Assembly: GCA_035771175.1 (NCBI GenBank)
Contig: JAYMFD010001271.1
Location: 2,356,001 to 2,420,000 of the forward strand
Length of the DNA stretch: 64,000 bases
From: Paratinospora sagittata
Lineage: Eukaryota > Streptophyta > Magnoliopsida > Ranunculales > Menispermaceae
Direction of reading: 5' to 3'
The notes under the pieces are model-generated. The model ran no database searches. It saw nothing but the letters and a program-made list of their open reading frames with translations, and was not told the DNA's origin. The position numbers were made by a program, and so were the translations under genes. Within the stretch, counting starts at the first letter, position 1; every line of letters begins with the position of its first letter. Positions 10,542-22,941 of this stretch are shown here, in pieces.

Positions 10542-11725
10542 AGTTCTTCTTTTTATCCCTTTTGTGCTGAGATTTTAAGAAGCAATTCATTGTTTTAAAC
10601 TGTAAGTATATGAAGTGTTCTCAGTAAGAGAACACAACACATCACCTATATTCTTTCTCTGAGAGCTACAACAAATCATCAAGAACACATCAAATTATAC
10701 CTATAAAAGTCAACATAGATCAAGCTCTAAGAACGAATACATATCTTAATGCTAATGCATTAGTTCAATCTTAGGTGTGTAGGCTAACCTCTCGATCAAT
10801 CTCAGCACGAAAACTTTCTAAATTGCAAAGTCTTCAATTTCACTTGGATTTGGTATTTGATTTTGACAAAATATTTTCTAAAAGGTTTTAATCATAATTT
10901 CAATGAGTTTTGAATGATTTAATAGTGTTTTGAGTCAATGGAATGGTTCTTAAGTGTTAAAATATTATTTTTTCCAAAATTGGGCTATCCACCTCTTTGC
11001 CAAAATCTTACAAAAGGTAATCGCGCACTATCAGTGTTGATACCACGCTGATAGGCTTGAATAATTAAAAATCAATTTTTTTGGAAAATTGCCTTCAGCG
11101 CCCTATCCCTCGCTATCCCTTTTGATAACTCACTATAAAGTAGTTACCGTGATCTTTCGATTTATACTATAATGGGCAATAGCATGCTATAGGTCTCGAT
11201 TGCACGCTAACGAAAAGTGCAAAAAACTCGAGCTCTTGGGTATGTGTATATCGACTTACAATAGCCTGCTATAAGTCATTAGTGCGCATGATACACAACC
11301 CAACAGCATGCTATCCAAGTTTGAGTTAGAAATCTCACATTTCTAACAAGAAAAACGTTGGCCCTTTCCCTTACTCGATTTTTCCATTTCTTACACAGTT
11401 TTGACGGGGAATCGTAACTGAAATATTCTCCACTAAGACATGGATGATGCCCATTGTTTCGCGCGGCCAAAACAACTTTAGATTAAATAATGTTTTGAAT
11501 TTAAATCATTTCCTACTCTCTTGCTGTTTAAACTGCAATTGCTGATTTAATAAAATACTAATTGTCTAATTTTTAAAGATACAACACACACGATTTCAGC
11601 AAGTTAGACTGAGCTTTCCAAAGAGTATTTCAAAAGAAGAAAGTCGTGATTCTTGCATTGCCAATAAAGGCTTCGGCCCGAATCAAAGTTGGAAACTGTC
11701 TTGAAGATAACTTCATTGTTTAACA
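10542..11725 (+). repeat. Monomer 10, type F: E-like head fused to F body (family 1 to family 2 switch)
   Basis: 1,184 bp. The first ~135 bp match type E ('ctacaacaaatc'). From about 10,700 it carries 'attatacctat', 'caacataga', 'gaatacat', 'aaattgggc', 'ccacctcttt', 'tatactataatggg' and 'cccaacagc'. The first palindrome context is A-like on its right ('ggtctcgattg') and clade-2-like on its left, making F an intermediate form. Confidence 0.9.
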
Positions 11726-12908
11726 AGTTCTTCTTTTTATCCCTTTTGTGCTGAGATTTTAAGAAGCAATTCATTGTTTTAAACTGTAAGTATATGAAGT
11801 GTTCTCAGTAAGAGAACACAACACATGACCTATATTCTTTCTCTGAGAGCTACAACTAATTATCAAGAACACATCAAATTATAGCTATAAAAGTCAACAA
11901 AGATCAAGCTCTAAGAACGAAGCCATATCCTAATGCTAACGCATTAGTTTAATCTTAGGTGTGTAGGGTAACCTCTCGATCAATATCAGCACGAAAACTT
12001 TCTAAATTGCGAAGTCTTCAATCTCACTTGGATTTGGTATTTGATTTTGACAAAATATTTTCTAAAAGGTTTTAATCATAATTTCAATGAGTTTTGAATG
12101 ATTTAAAAGTGTTTTGAGTCAATGGAATGGTTCTTCAGTGTTAAAATATTAATTTTTCCAAAATCGGGCTATCCACCACTTTGCCAAAATTTTACAAAAG
12201 GTAATCGCGCACTATCAGTGTTGATAGCACGCTGATAGGGTTGAATAATCAAAAATCAATTTTTCCTGGAAAATTGCCCACAACGCGCTATCCCTCGCTA
12301 TCCCTTTTGATAACTCGCTATAAAGTAGTTACCGTGATCTTTCGATTTTTACTAAAATGTTCAATAGCATGCTATAGGGAGATTGCACGCTAACGGAAAG
12401 TGCAAAAAACTCGAGCTCTTGGGTATGTGTATATCGACTTACAATAGCCCGCTATAAGTCATTAGTGCGCATGATACACAACCCAATAGCATGCTGTCCA
12501 AGTTTGAGTTAGAAATCTCACATTTCTAACAAGAAAAACGTAGGCCCTTTCCCTTACTCGATTTTTCCATTTCTTACACAGTTTTGACGGGGAATCGTAA
12601 CTGAAATATTCCCCACTAAGACATGGATGATGCCAATTGTTTCGCGCGGCCAAAACAACTTTAGATTAAACAATGTTTTGAATTCAAATCATTTCCTACT
12701 CTCTTGCAGTTTAACCTGCAATTGCTAATTTAGTAAAACACTCATTGTCTAATTTTCAAAGATACAACACACACGATTTCAGCAAGTTAGACTGAGCTTT
12801 CCAAAGAGTATTTCAAAAGAAGAAAGTCGTGATTCTTGCATTGCAAATAAATGCTTCGGGCCGAATCAAAGTTGGAAACTGTCTTGAAGATAACTTCATT
12901 GTTTAACA
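11726..12908 (+). repeat. Monomer 11, type G
   Basis: 1,183 bp. Type G markers are 'tttttcctgg' followed by 'gcccacaacgcg', the 'cgctatccct' duplication, 'aacgcattagttt' and 'tttagtaaaac'. Private 'acacatgacc', 'attgcgaag' and 'atattcccc'. Confidence 0.94.
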
Positions 12909-13837
12909 AGTTCTTCTTTTTATCCCTTTTGTGCTGAGATTATACGAAGCAATTCATTGTTTTAAACTGTAAGTATATGAAGTGTTCTCAGTAAGAGAAC
13001 ACAACACATCACCTATATTCTTTCTCTGAGAGCTACAACTAATCATCAAGAACACATCAAATTATAGCTATAAAAGTCAACATAGATCAAGCTCTAAGAA
13101 CGAATACATATCTTAATGCTAATGCATTAGTTCAATCTTAGGTGTGTAGGCTAACCTCTCGATCAATCTCAGCACGAAAACTTTCTAAATTGCAAAGTCT
13201 TCAATTTCACTTGGATTTGGTATTTGATTTTGACAAAATATTTTCTAAAATGTTTTAATCATAATTTCAATGAGTTTTGAATGATTTAAAAGTGTTTTGA
13301 GTCAATGGAATGGTTCTTAAGTGTTAAAATATTATTTTTTCCAAAATCGGGCTATCCACCACTTTGCCAAAATCTTACAAATGGTAATCGCGCACTATCA
13401 GTGTTGATAGCACGCTGATAGGCTTGAATAATTAAAAATCAATTTTTTTGGAAAATTGCCTTCAGCGCACTATCCCTGTTGATAACTCGCTATAAAGTAG
13501 TTACCGTGATCTTTCGATTTTTACTAATGGCGTGCTATAGGTCTCGATTGCACGCTAACGGAAAGTGGAAAAAAATCGAGCTCTTGGGTATGTGTATATC
13601 GACTTACAATAGCCCGCTATAAGTCATTAGTGCGCATGATACACAACCCAATAGCATGCTGTCCAAGTTTGAGTTAGAAATCTTACATTTCTAACAAGAA
13701 AAACGTAGGCCCTTTCCCTTACTCGATTTTTCCATTTCTTACACAGTTTTGACGGGGAATCGTAACTGAAATATTCTCCACTAAGACATGGATGATGCCC
13801 ATTGTTTCGCGCGGCCAATCAAAGTTGGAAACTGTCT
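12909..13837 (+). repeat. Monomer 12, type H, truncated at its right end
   Basis: 929 bp instead of about 1,166. H body is intact through 'cgcgcggcc'. An internal deletion of about 213 bp at 13816/13817 and loss of the last 24 bp at 13837/13838 account exactly for the shortfall. Confidence 0.92.
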
Positions 13838-13842
13838 CTAAG
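13813..13842. other. Double deletion junction between monomers 12 and 13
   Basis: 'gcggcc' is joined directly to 'aatcaaagttgg' (213 bp missing against monomer 19; shared 'aa'). Only 21 bp later 'actgtct' is joined to 'ctaagaacg' (209 bp missing, spanning the monomer boundary; shared 'ct'). Together 422 bp are missing. That explains why equivalent landmarks at 13627 and 14378 are only 751 bp apart instead of 1,173. Confidence 0.93.
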
Positions 13843-14816
13843 AACGAATACATATCTTAATGCTAATGCATTAGTTCAATCTTAGGTGTGTAGGCTAACC
13901 TCTCGATCAATCTCAGCACGAAAACTTTCTAAATGGCAAAGTCTTCAATTTCACTTGGATTTGGTATTTGATTTTGACAAAATATTTTCTAAACGGTTTT
14001 AATCATAATTTCAATGAGTTTTGAATGATTTAAAAGTGTTTTGAGTCAATGGAATGGTTCTTAAGTGTTAAAATATTAATTTTTCCAAAATTGGGCTATC
14101 CACCTCTTTGCCAAAATCTTACAAAAGGGAATCGCGCACTATCAGTGTTGATAGCACGCTGATAGGCTTGAATAATCAAAAATCAATTTTTTTGGAAAAT
14201 TGCATTCAGCGCACTATCCCTTTTGATAACTTGCTATAAAGTAGTTACCGTGATCTTTCGATTTTTACTAAAATGTTCAATAGCATGCTATAGGGAGATT
14301 GCACGCTAACGGAAAGTGCAAAAAACTCGAGCTCTTGGGAATGTGTATATCGACTTACAATAGCCCGCTATAAGTCATTAGTGCGCATGATACACAACCC
14401 AACAGCATGCTATCCAAGTTTGAGTTAGAAATCTCACATTTCTAACAAGAAAAACGTAGGCCCTTTCCCTTACTCGATTTTTCCATTTCTTACACAGTTT
14501 TGACGGGGAATCGTAACTGAAATATTCTCCACTAAGACATGGATGATGCCCATTGTTTCGCGCGGCCAAAACAACTTTAGATTAAACAATGTTTTGAATT
14601 TAAATCATTTCCTACTCTGTTGCTGTTTAAACTGCAATTGCTGATTTAATAAAATACTAATTGTCTAATTTTTAAAGATACAACACACACGATTTCAGCA
14701 AGTTAGACTGAGCTTTCCAAAGAGTTTCAAAAGAAGAAAGTCGTGATTCTTGCATTGCCAATAAAGGCTTCGGCCCGAATCAAAGTTGGAAACTGTCTTG
14801 AAGATAACTTCATTGT
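13838..14816 (+). repeat. Monomer 13, type K, truncated at both ends
   Basis: 979 bp instead of about 1,170. It has lost its first 185 bp, including the hairpin and TATA-like box, and its last 6 bp. K markers are 'aaattgggc', 'ccacctcttt', 'cccaacagc', 'ctactctgttgc' and 'gagtttcaaaag'. Private 'aaatggcaaag' and 'aaacggtttt'. Confidence 0.92.
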
Positions 14817-14822
14817 AAGTAT
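14809..14822. other. 68-bp deletion junction between monomers 13 and 14
   Basis: 'ttcattgt' runs straight into 'aagtatatg'. The last 6 bp of one monomer and the first 62 bp of the next are missing. The two normal sequences share 'tgt' at the join, so short microhomology is present. Confidence 0.92.
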
Positions 14823-15907
14823 ATGAAGTGTTCTCAGTAAGAGAACACTATTCTTTCTCTGAGAGCTACAACAAGTCATCAAGAACACATCAAATTATAG
14901 CTATAAAAGTCAACAAAGATCAAGCTCTAAGAACGAAGACATATCTTAATGCTAATGCATTAGTTCAATCATAGGTGTGTAGGGTAACCTCTCGATCAAT
15001 CTCAGCACGAAAACTTTCTAAATTGCAAAGTCTTCAATTTCACTTGGATTTGGTATTTGATTTTGACAAAATATTTTCTAAAAGGTTTTAATCATAATTT
15101 CAATGAGTTTTGAATGATTTAAAAGTGTTTTGAGTCAATGGAATGGTTCTTAAGTGTTAAAATATTATTTTTTCCAAAATCGGGCTATCCACCACTTTGC
15201 CAAAATTTTACAAATGGTAATCGCGCACTATCAGTGTTGATAGCACGCTGATAGGCTTGAATAATTAAAAATCAATTTTTTTGGAAAATTGCCTTCAGCG
15301 CACTATCCCTGTTGATAACTCGCTATAAAGTAGTTACCGTGATCTTTCGATTTTTACTAATGGCGTGCTATAGGTCTCGATTGCACGCTAACGGAAAGTG
15401 GAAAAAAATCGAGCTCTTGGGTATGTGTATATCGACTTACAATAGCCCGCTATAAGTCATTAGTGCGCATGATACACAACCCAATAGCATGCTGTCCAAG
15501 TTTGAGTTAGAAATCTTACATTTCTAACAAGAAAAACGTAGGCCCTTTCCCTTACTGGATTTTTCCATTTCTTACACAGTTTTGACGGGGAATCGTAACT
15601 GAAATATTCTCCACTAAGACATGGATGATGCCCATTGTTTCGCGCGGCCAAAACAACTTTAGATTAAACAATGTTTTGAATTCAAATCATTTCCTACTCT
15701 CTCGCTGTTTAACCTGCAATTGCAAATTTAATAAAACACACATTGTCTAATTTTTTAAAGATACAACACACACGATTTCAGCAAGTTAGACTGAGCTTTC
15801 CAAAGAGTATTTCAAAAGAAGAAAGTTGTGATTCTTGCATTGCCAATAAATGCTTCGGCCCGAATCAAAGTTGGAAACTGTCTTGAAGATAACTTCATTG
15901 TTTAACA
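14817..15907 (+). repeat. Monomer 14, J-head/H-body hybrid, left end deleted
   Basis: 1,091 bp. About 62 bp are missing from the head, and it carries the J-type 13-bp deletion ('gaacactattc') and 'gaagacat'. It changes to H between about 15,085 ('aaaaggtttt', J) and 15,164 ('attttttcc', H). The sum 1,166 - 13 - 62 matches its length. Confidence 0.9.
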
Positions 15908-17090
15908 AGTTCTTCTTTTTATCCCTTTTGTGCTGAGATTTTAGGAAGCAATTCATTGTTTTAAACTGTAAGTATATGAAGTGTTCTCAGTAAGAGAACA
16001 CAACACATCACCTATATTCTTTCTCTGAGAGCTACAACTAATCATCAAGTACACATCAAATTATAGCTATAAAAGTCAACAAAGATCAAGCTCTAAGAAC
16101 GAAGCCATATCTTAATGCTAACGCATTAGTTTAATCTTAGGTGTGTAGGGTAACCTCTCGATCAATATCAGCACGAAAACTTTCTAAATTGCAAAGTCTT
16201 CAATCTCACTTGGATTTGGTATTTGATTTTGACAAAATATTTTCTAAAAGGTTTTAATCATAATTTCAATGAGTTTTGAATGATTTAAAAGTGTTTTGAG
16301 TCAATGGAATGGTTCTTCAGTGTTAAAATATTAATTTTTCCAAAATCGGGCTATCCACCACTTTGCCAAAATTTTACAAAAGGTAATCGCGCACTATCAG
16401 TGTTGATAGCACGCTGATAGGGTTGAATAATCAAAAATCAATTTTTCCTGGAAAATTGCCCACAACGCGCTATCCCTCGCTATCCCTTTTGATAACTCGC
16501 TATAAAGTAGTTACCGTGATCTTTCGATTTTTACTAAAATGTTCAATAGCATGCTATAGGGAGATTGCACGCTAACGGAAAGTGCAAAAAACTCGAGCTC
16601 TTGGGTATGTGTATATCGACTTACAATAGCCCGCTATAAGTCATTAGTGCGCATGATACACAACCCAATAGCATGCTATCCAAGTTTGTGTTAGAAATCT
16701 CACATTTCTAACAAGAAAAACGTAGGCCCTTTCCCTTACTCAATTTTTCCATTTCTTACACAGTTTTGACGGGGAATCGTAACTGAAATATTCTCCACTA
16801 AGACATGGATGATGCCAATTGTTTCGCGCGGCCAAAACAACTTTAGATTAAACAATGTTTTGAATTCAAATCATTTCCTACTCTCTTGCTGTTTAACCTG
16901 CAATTGCTAATTTAGTAAAACACTCATTGTCTAATTTTCAAAGATACAACACACACGATTTCAGCAAGTTAGACTGAGCTTTCCAAAGAGTATTTCAAAA
17001 GAAGAAAGTCGTGATTCTTGCATTGCCAATAAATGCTTCGGGCCGAATCAAAGTTGGAAACTGTCTTGAAGATAACTTCATTGTTTAACA
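15908..17090 (+). repeat. Monomer 15, type G
   Basis: 1,183 bp, head 'ttttaggaagc'. Private G-to-A at 16742 ('ctcaattttt') introduces a TGA in the minus-strand frame that other G copies keep open. Confidence 0.94.
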
Positions 17091-18262
17091 AGTTCTTCTT
17101 TTTATCCCTTTTGTGTTGAGATTTTACGAAGCAATTCATTGTTTTAAACTGTAAGTATATGAAGTGTTCTCAGTAAGAGAACACAACACATCACCTATAT
17201 TCTTTCTCTGAGAGCTACAACTAATCAGCAAGAACACATCAAATTATAGCTATAAAAGTCAACAAAGATCAAGCTCTAAGAACGAAGCCATATCTTAATG
17301 CTAATGCATTGGTTCAATCATAGGTGTGTAGGGTAATCTCTCGATCAATCTCAGCACGAAAACTTTCTAAATTGCAAAGTCTTCAATTTCACTTGGATTT
17401 GGTATTTGATTTTGACAAAATATTTTCTAAAAGGTTTTAATCATAATTTCAATGAGTTTTGAATGATTTAAAAGTGTTTTGAGTCAATGGAATGGTTCTT
17501 AAGTGTTAAAATATTAATTTTTCCAAAATCGGGCTATCCACCACTTTGCCAAAATCTTACAAAAGGGAATCGCGCACTATCAGTGTTGATAGCACGCTGA
17601 TAGGCTTGAATAATCAAAAATCAATTTTTTTGGAAAATTGCATTCAGCGCACTATCCCTTTTGATAACTTGCTATAAAGTAGTTACCGTGATCTTTCGAT
17701 TTTTACTAAAATGTTCAATAGCATGCTATAGGGAGATTGCACGCTAACGGAAAGTGCAAAAAACTCGAGCCCTTGGGAATGTGTATATCGACTTACAATA
17801 GCCCGCTATAAGTCATTAGTGCGCATGATACACAACCCAATAGCATGCTATCCAAGTTTGAGTTTGAAATCTCACATTTCTAACAAGAAAAACGTAGGCC
17901 CTTTCCCTTACTGGATTTTTCCATTTCTTACACAGTTTTGACGGGGAATCGTAACTGAAATATTCTCCACAAAAACATGGATGGTGCCAATTGTTTCGCG
18001 CGGCCAAAACAACTTTATATTAAACAATGTTTTGAAATCAAATCATTTCCTACTCTCTTGCTGTTTAACCTGCAATTGCTAATTTAGTAAAACACTCATT
18101 GTCTAATTTTCAAAGATACAACACACACGATTTCAGCAAGTTAGACTGAGCTTTCCAAAGAGTATTTCAAAAGAAGAAAGTCGTGATTCTTGCATTGCCA
18201 ATAAATGCTTCGGGCCGAATCAAAGTTGGAAACTGTCTTGAAGATAACTTCATTGTTTAACA
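17091..18262 (+). repeat. Monomer 16, type I
   Basis: 1,172 bp. D-like, but with the G variant 'gttttgacgg' and G-like tail ('tttagtaaaac', 'cttcgggccg'). Private 'gtgttgag', 'aatcagcaag' and 'cgagccctt', the last destroying the SacI site present in the other monomers. Confidence 0.94.
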
Positions 18263-19421
18263 AGTTCTTCTTTTTATCCCTTTTGTGCTGAGATTTTACG
18301 AAGCAATTCATTGTTTTAAACTGTAAGTATATGAAGTGTTCTCAGTAAGAGAACACTATTCTTTCTCTGAGAGCTACAACAAATCATCAAGAACACATCA
18401 AATTATAGCTATAAAAGTCAACAAAGATCAAGCTCTAAGAACGAAGCCATATCTTAATGCTAATGCATTGGTTCAATCATAGGTGTGTAGGGTAACCTCT
18501 CGATCAATCTCAGCACGAAAACTTTCTAAATTGCAAAGTCTTCAATTTCACTTGGATTTGGTATTTGATTTTGACAAAATATTTTCTAAAAGGTTTTAAT
18601 CATAATTTCAATGAGTTTTGAATGATTTAAAAGTGTTTTGAGTCAATGGAATGGTTCTTAAGTGTTAAAATATTAATTTTTCCAAAATCGGGCTATCCAC
18701 CACTTTGCCAAAATCTTACAAAAGGGAATCGCGCACTATCAGTGTTGATAGCACGCTGATAGGCTTGTATAATCAAAAATCAATTTTTTTGGAAAATTGC
18801 ATTCAGCGCACTATCCCTTTTGATAACTTGCTATAAAGTAGTTACTGTGATCTTTCGATTTTTACTAAAATGTTCAATAGCATGCTATAGGGAGATTGCA
18901 CGCTAACGGAAAGTGCAAAAAACTCGAGCTCTTGGGAATGTGTATATCGACTTACAATAGCCCGCTATAAGTCATTAGTGCGCATGATACACAACCCAAT
19001 AGCATGCTATCCAAGTTTGAGTTTGAAATCTCACATTTCTAACAAGAAAAACGTAGGCCCTTTCCCTTACTGGATTTTTCCATTTCTTACACAGTTTTCA
19101 CGGGGAATCGTAACAGAAATATTCTCCACAAAAACATGGATGGTGCCCATTGTTTCGCGCGGCCAAAACAACTTTATATTAAACAATGTTTTGAAATCAA
19201 ATCATTTCCTACTCTCTTGCTGTTTAACCTGCAATTGCTAATTTAATAAAACACTCATTGTCTAATTTTCAAAGATACAACACACACGATTTCAGCAAGT
19301 TAGACTGAGCTTTCCAAAGAGTATTTCAAAAGAAGAAAGTCGTGATTCTTGCATTGCCAATAAATGCTTCGGCCCGAATCAAAGTTGGAAACTGTCTTGA
19401 AGATAACTTCATTGTTTAACA
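18263..19421 (+). repeat. Monomer 17, type J
   Basis: 1,159 bp, 13 bp shorter than I because 'aacacatcaccta' is missing after the hairpin. Other markers are 'gcttgtataatc', 'gttactgtg' and 'gttttcacgg'. Private 'cgtaacagaa'. Confidence 0.94.
18335..18357. other. Extended 9-bp version of the hairpin in type J
   Basis: The 13-bp deletion of type J begins right after the stem and brings in a T. The dyad becomes AGTGTTCTC-AGTAA-GAGAACACT, one pair longer. The deletion edge coincides with the hairpin edge. Confidence 0.85.
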
Positions 19422-20593
19422 AGTTCTTCTTTTTATCCCTTTTGTGGTGAGATTTTAAGAAGCAATTCATTGTTTTAAACTGTAAGTATATGAAGTGTTC
19501 TCAGTAAGAGAACACAACACATCACCTATATTCTTTCTCTGAGAGCTACAACTAATCAGCAAGAACACATCAAATTATAGCTATAAAAGTCAACAAAGAT
19601 CAAGCTCTAAGAACGAAGCCATATCTTAATGCTAATGCATTGGTTCAATCATAGGTGTGTAGGGTAATCTCTCGATCAATCTCAGCACGAAAACTTTCTA
19701 AATTGCAAAGTCTTCAATTTCACTTGGATTTGGTATTTGATTTTGACAAAATATTTTCTAAAAGGTTTTAATCATAATTTCAATGAGTTTTGAATGATTT
19801 AAAAGTGTTTTGAGTCAATGGAATGGTTCTTAAGTGTTAAAATATTAATTTTTCCAAAATCGGGCTATCCACCACTTTGCCAAAATCTTACAAAAGGGAA
19901 TCGCGCACTATCAGTGTTGATAGCACGCTGATAGGCTTGAATAATCAAAAATCAATTTTTTTGGAAAATTGCATTCAGCGCACTATCCCTTTTGATAACT
20001 CACTATAAACTAGTTACCGTGATCTTTCGATTTATACTATAATGGGCAATAGCATGCTATATGTCTCGATTGCACGCTAACGAAAAGTGCAAAAAACTCG
20101 AGCTCTTGGGTATGTGTATATCGACTTACAATAGCCTGCTATAAGTCATTAGTGCGCATGATACACAACCCAACAGCATGCTATCCAAGTTTGAGTTAGA
20201 AATCTCACATTTCTAACAAGAAAAACGTAGGCCCTTTCCCTTACTCGATTTTTCCATTTCTTACACAGTTTTGACGGGGAATCGTAACTGAAATATTCTC
20301 CACTAAGACATGGATGATGCCCATTGTTTCGCGCGGCCAAAACAACTTTAGATTAAACAATGTTTTGAATTTAAATCATTTCCTACTCTGTTGCTGTTTA
20401 AACTGCAATTGCTGATTTAATAAAATACTAATTGTCTAATTTTTAAAGATACAACACACACGATTTCAGCAAGTTAGACTGAGCTTTCCAAAGAGTTTCA
20501 AAAGAAGAAAGTCGTGATTCTTGCATTGCCAATAAAGGCTTCGGCCCGAATCAAAGTTGGAAACTGTCTTGAAGATAACTTCATTGTTTAACA
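19422..20593 (+). repeat. Monomer 18, I-head/K(F)-tail hybrid
   Basis: 1,172 bp. I-like ('aatcagcaag', 'gcattggttc', 'gcattcagcg') until about 19,990. From 'aactcactataa' at about 20,000 it is F/K-like, with 'tatactataatggg' and 'cccaacagc'. Private 'aaactagtt' and 'gctatatgtc'. Head has 'tttgtggtg', shared only with monomer 23. Confidence 0.9.
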
Positions 20594-21758
20594 AGTTCTT
20601 CTTTTTATCCCTTTTGTGCTGAGATTTTAAGAAGCAATTCATTGTTTTAAACTGTAAGTATATGAAGTGTTCTCAGTAAGAGAACACAACACATCACCTA
20701 TATTCTTTCTCTGAGAGCTACAACTAATCATCAAGAACACATAAAATATAGCTATAAAAGTCAACATAGATCAAGCTCTAAGAACGAATACATATCTTAA
20801 TGCTAATGCATTAGTTCAATCTTAGGTGTGTAGGCTAACCTCTCGATCAATCTTAGCACGAAAACTTTCTAAATTGCAAAGTCTTCAATTTCACTTGGAT
20901 TTGGTATTTGATTTTGACAAAATATTTTCTAAAATGTTTTAATCATAATTTCAATGAGTTTTGAATGATTTAAAAGTGTTTTGAGTCAATGGAATGGTTC
21001 TTAAGTGTTAAAATATTATTTTTTCCAAAATCGGGCTATCCACCACTTTGCCAAAATCTTACAAATGGTAATCGCGCACTATCAGTGTTGATAGCACGCT
21101 GATAGGCTTGAATAATTAAAAATCAATTTTTTTGGAAAATTGCCTTCAGCGCACTATCCCTGTTGATAACTCGCTATAAAGTAGTTACCGTGATCTTTCG
21201 ATTTTTACTAATGGCGTGCTATAGGTCTCGATTGCACGCTAACGGAAAGTGGAAAAAAATCGAGCTCTTGGGTATGTGTATATCGACTTACAATAGCCCG
21301 CTATAAGTCATTAGTGCGCATGATACACAACCCAATAGCATGCTGTCCAAGTTTGAGTTAGAAATCTTACATTTCTAACAAGAAAAACGTAGGCCCTTTC
21401 CCTTACTCGATTTTTCCATTTCTTACACAGTTTTGACGGGGAATCGTAACTGAAATATTCTCCACTAAGACATGGATGATGCCCACTGTTTCGCGCGGCC
21501 AAAACAACTTTAGATTAAACAATGTTTTGAATTCAAATCATTTCCTACTCTCTTGCTGTTTAACCTGCAATTGCAAATTTAATAAAACACACATTGTCTA
21601 ATTTTTTAAAGATACAACACACACGATTTCAGCAAGTTAGACTGAGCTTTCCAAAGAGTATTTCAAAAGAAGAAAGTTGTGATTCTTGCATTGCCAATAA
21701 ATGCTTCGGCCCGAATCAAAGTTGGAAACTGTCTTGAAGATAACTTCATTGTTTAACA
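20594..21758 (+). repeat. Monomer 19, type H
   Basis: 1,165 bp. A-like body with B-like tail ('gaattcaaatc', 'gcaaattt', 'ttttttaaag'). One base shorter than other H because of 'acataaaatatag'. Private 'gcccactgtt'. Confidence 0.94.
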
Positions 21759-22941
21759 AGTTCTTCTTTTTATCCCTTTTGTGCTGAGATTTTAGGAAGC
21801 AATTCATTGTTTTAAACTGTAAGTATATGAAGTGTTCTCAGTAAGAGAACACAACACATCACCTATATTCTTTCTCTGAGAGCTACAACTAATCATCAAG
21901 AACACATCAAATTATAGCTATAAAAGTCAACAAAGATCAAGCTCTAAGAACGAAGCCATATCTTAATGCTAACGCATTAGTTTAATCTTAGGTGTGTAGG
22001 GTAACCTCTCGATCAATATCAGCACGAAAACTTTCTAAATTGCAAAGTCTTCAATCTCACTTGGATTTGGTATTTGATTTTGACAAAATATTTTCTAAAA
22101 GGTTTTAATCATAATTTCAATGAGTTTTGAATGATTTAAAAGTGTTTTGAGTCAATGGAATGGTTCTTCAGTGTTAAAATATTAATTTTTCCAAAATCGG
22201 GCTATCCACCACTTTGCCAAAATTTTACAAAAGGTAATCGCGCACTATCAGTGTTGATAGCACGCTGATAGGGTTGAATAATCAAAAATCAATTTTTCCT
22301 GGAAAATTGCCCACAACGCGCTATCCCTCGCTATCCCTTTTGATAACTCGCTATAAAGTAGTTACCGTGATCTTTCGATTTTTACTAAAATGTTCAATAG
22401 CATGCTATAGGGAGATTGCACGCTAACGGAAAGTGCAAAAAACTCGAGCTCTTGGGTATGTGTATATCGACTTACAATAGCCCGCTATAAGTCATTAGTG
22501 CGCATGATACACAACCCAATAGCATGCTATCCAAGTTTGTGTTAGAAATCTCACATTTCTAACAAGAAAAACGTAGGCCCTTTCCCTTACTCGATTTTTC
22601 CATTTCTTACACAGTTTTGACGGGGAATCGTAACTGAAATATTCTCCACTAAGACATGGATGATGCCAATTGTTTCGCGCGGCCAAAACAACTTTAGATT
22701 AAACAATGTTTTGAATTCAAATCATTTCCTACTCTCTTGCTGTTTAACCTGCAATTGCTAATTTAGTAAAACACTCATTGTCTAATTTTCAAAGATACAA
22801 CACACACGATTTCAGCAAGTTAGACTGAGCTTTCCAAAGAGTATTTCAAAAGAAGAAAGTCGTGATTCTTGCATTGCCAATAAATGCTTCGGGCCGAATC
22901 AAAGTTGGAAACTGTCTTGAAGATAACTTCATTGTTTAACA
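21759..22941 (+). repeat. Monomer 20, type G
   Basis: 1,183 bp, standard G with no private change that I noticed; useful as the G reference copy. Confidence 0.94.
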
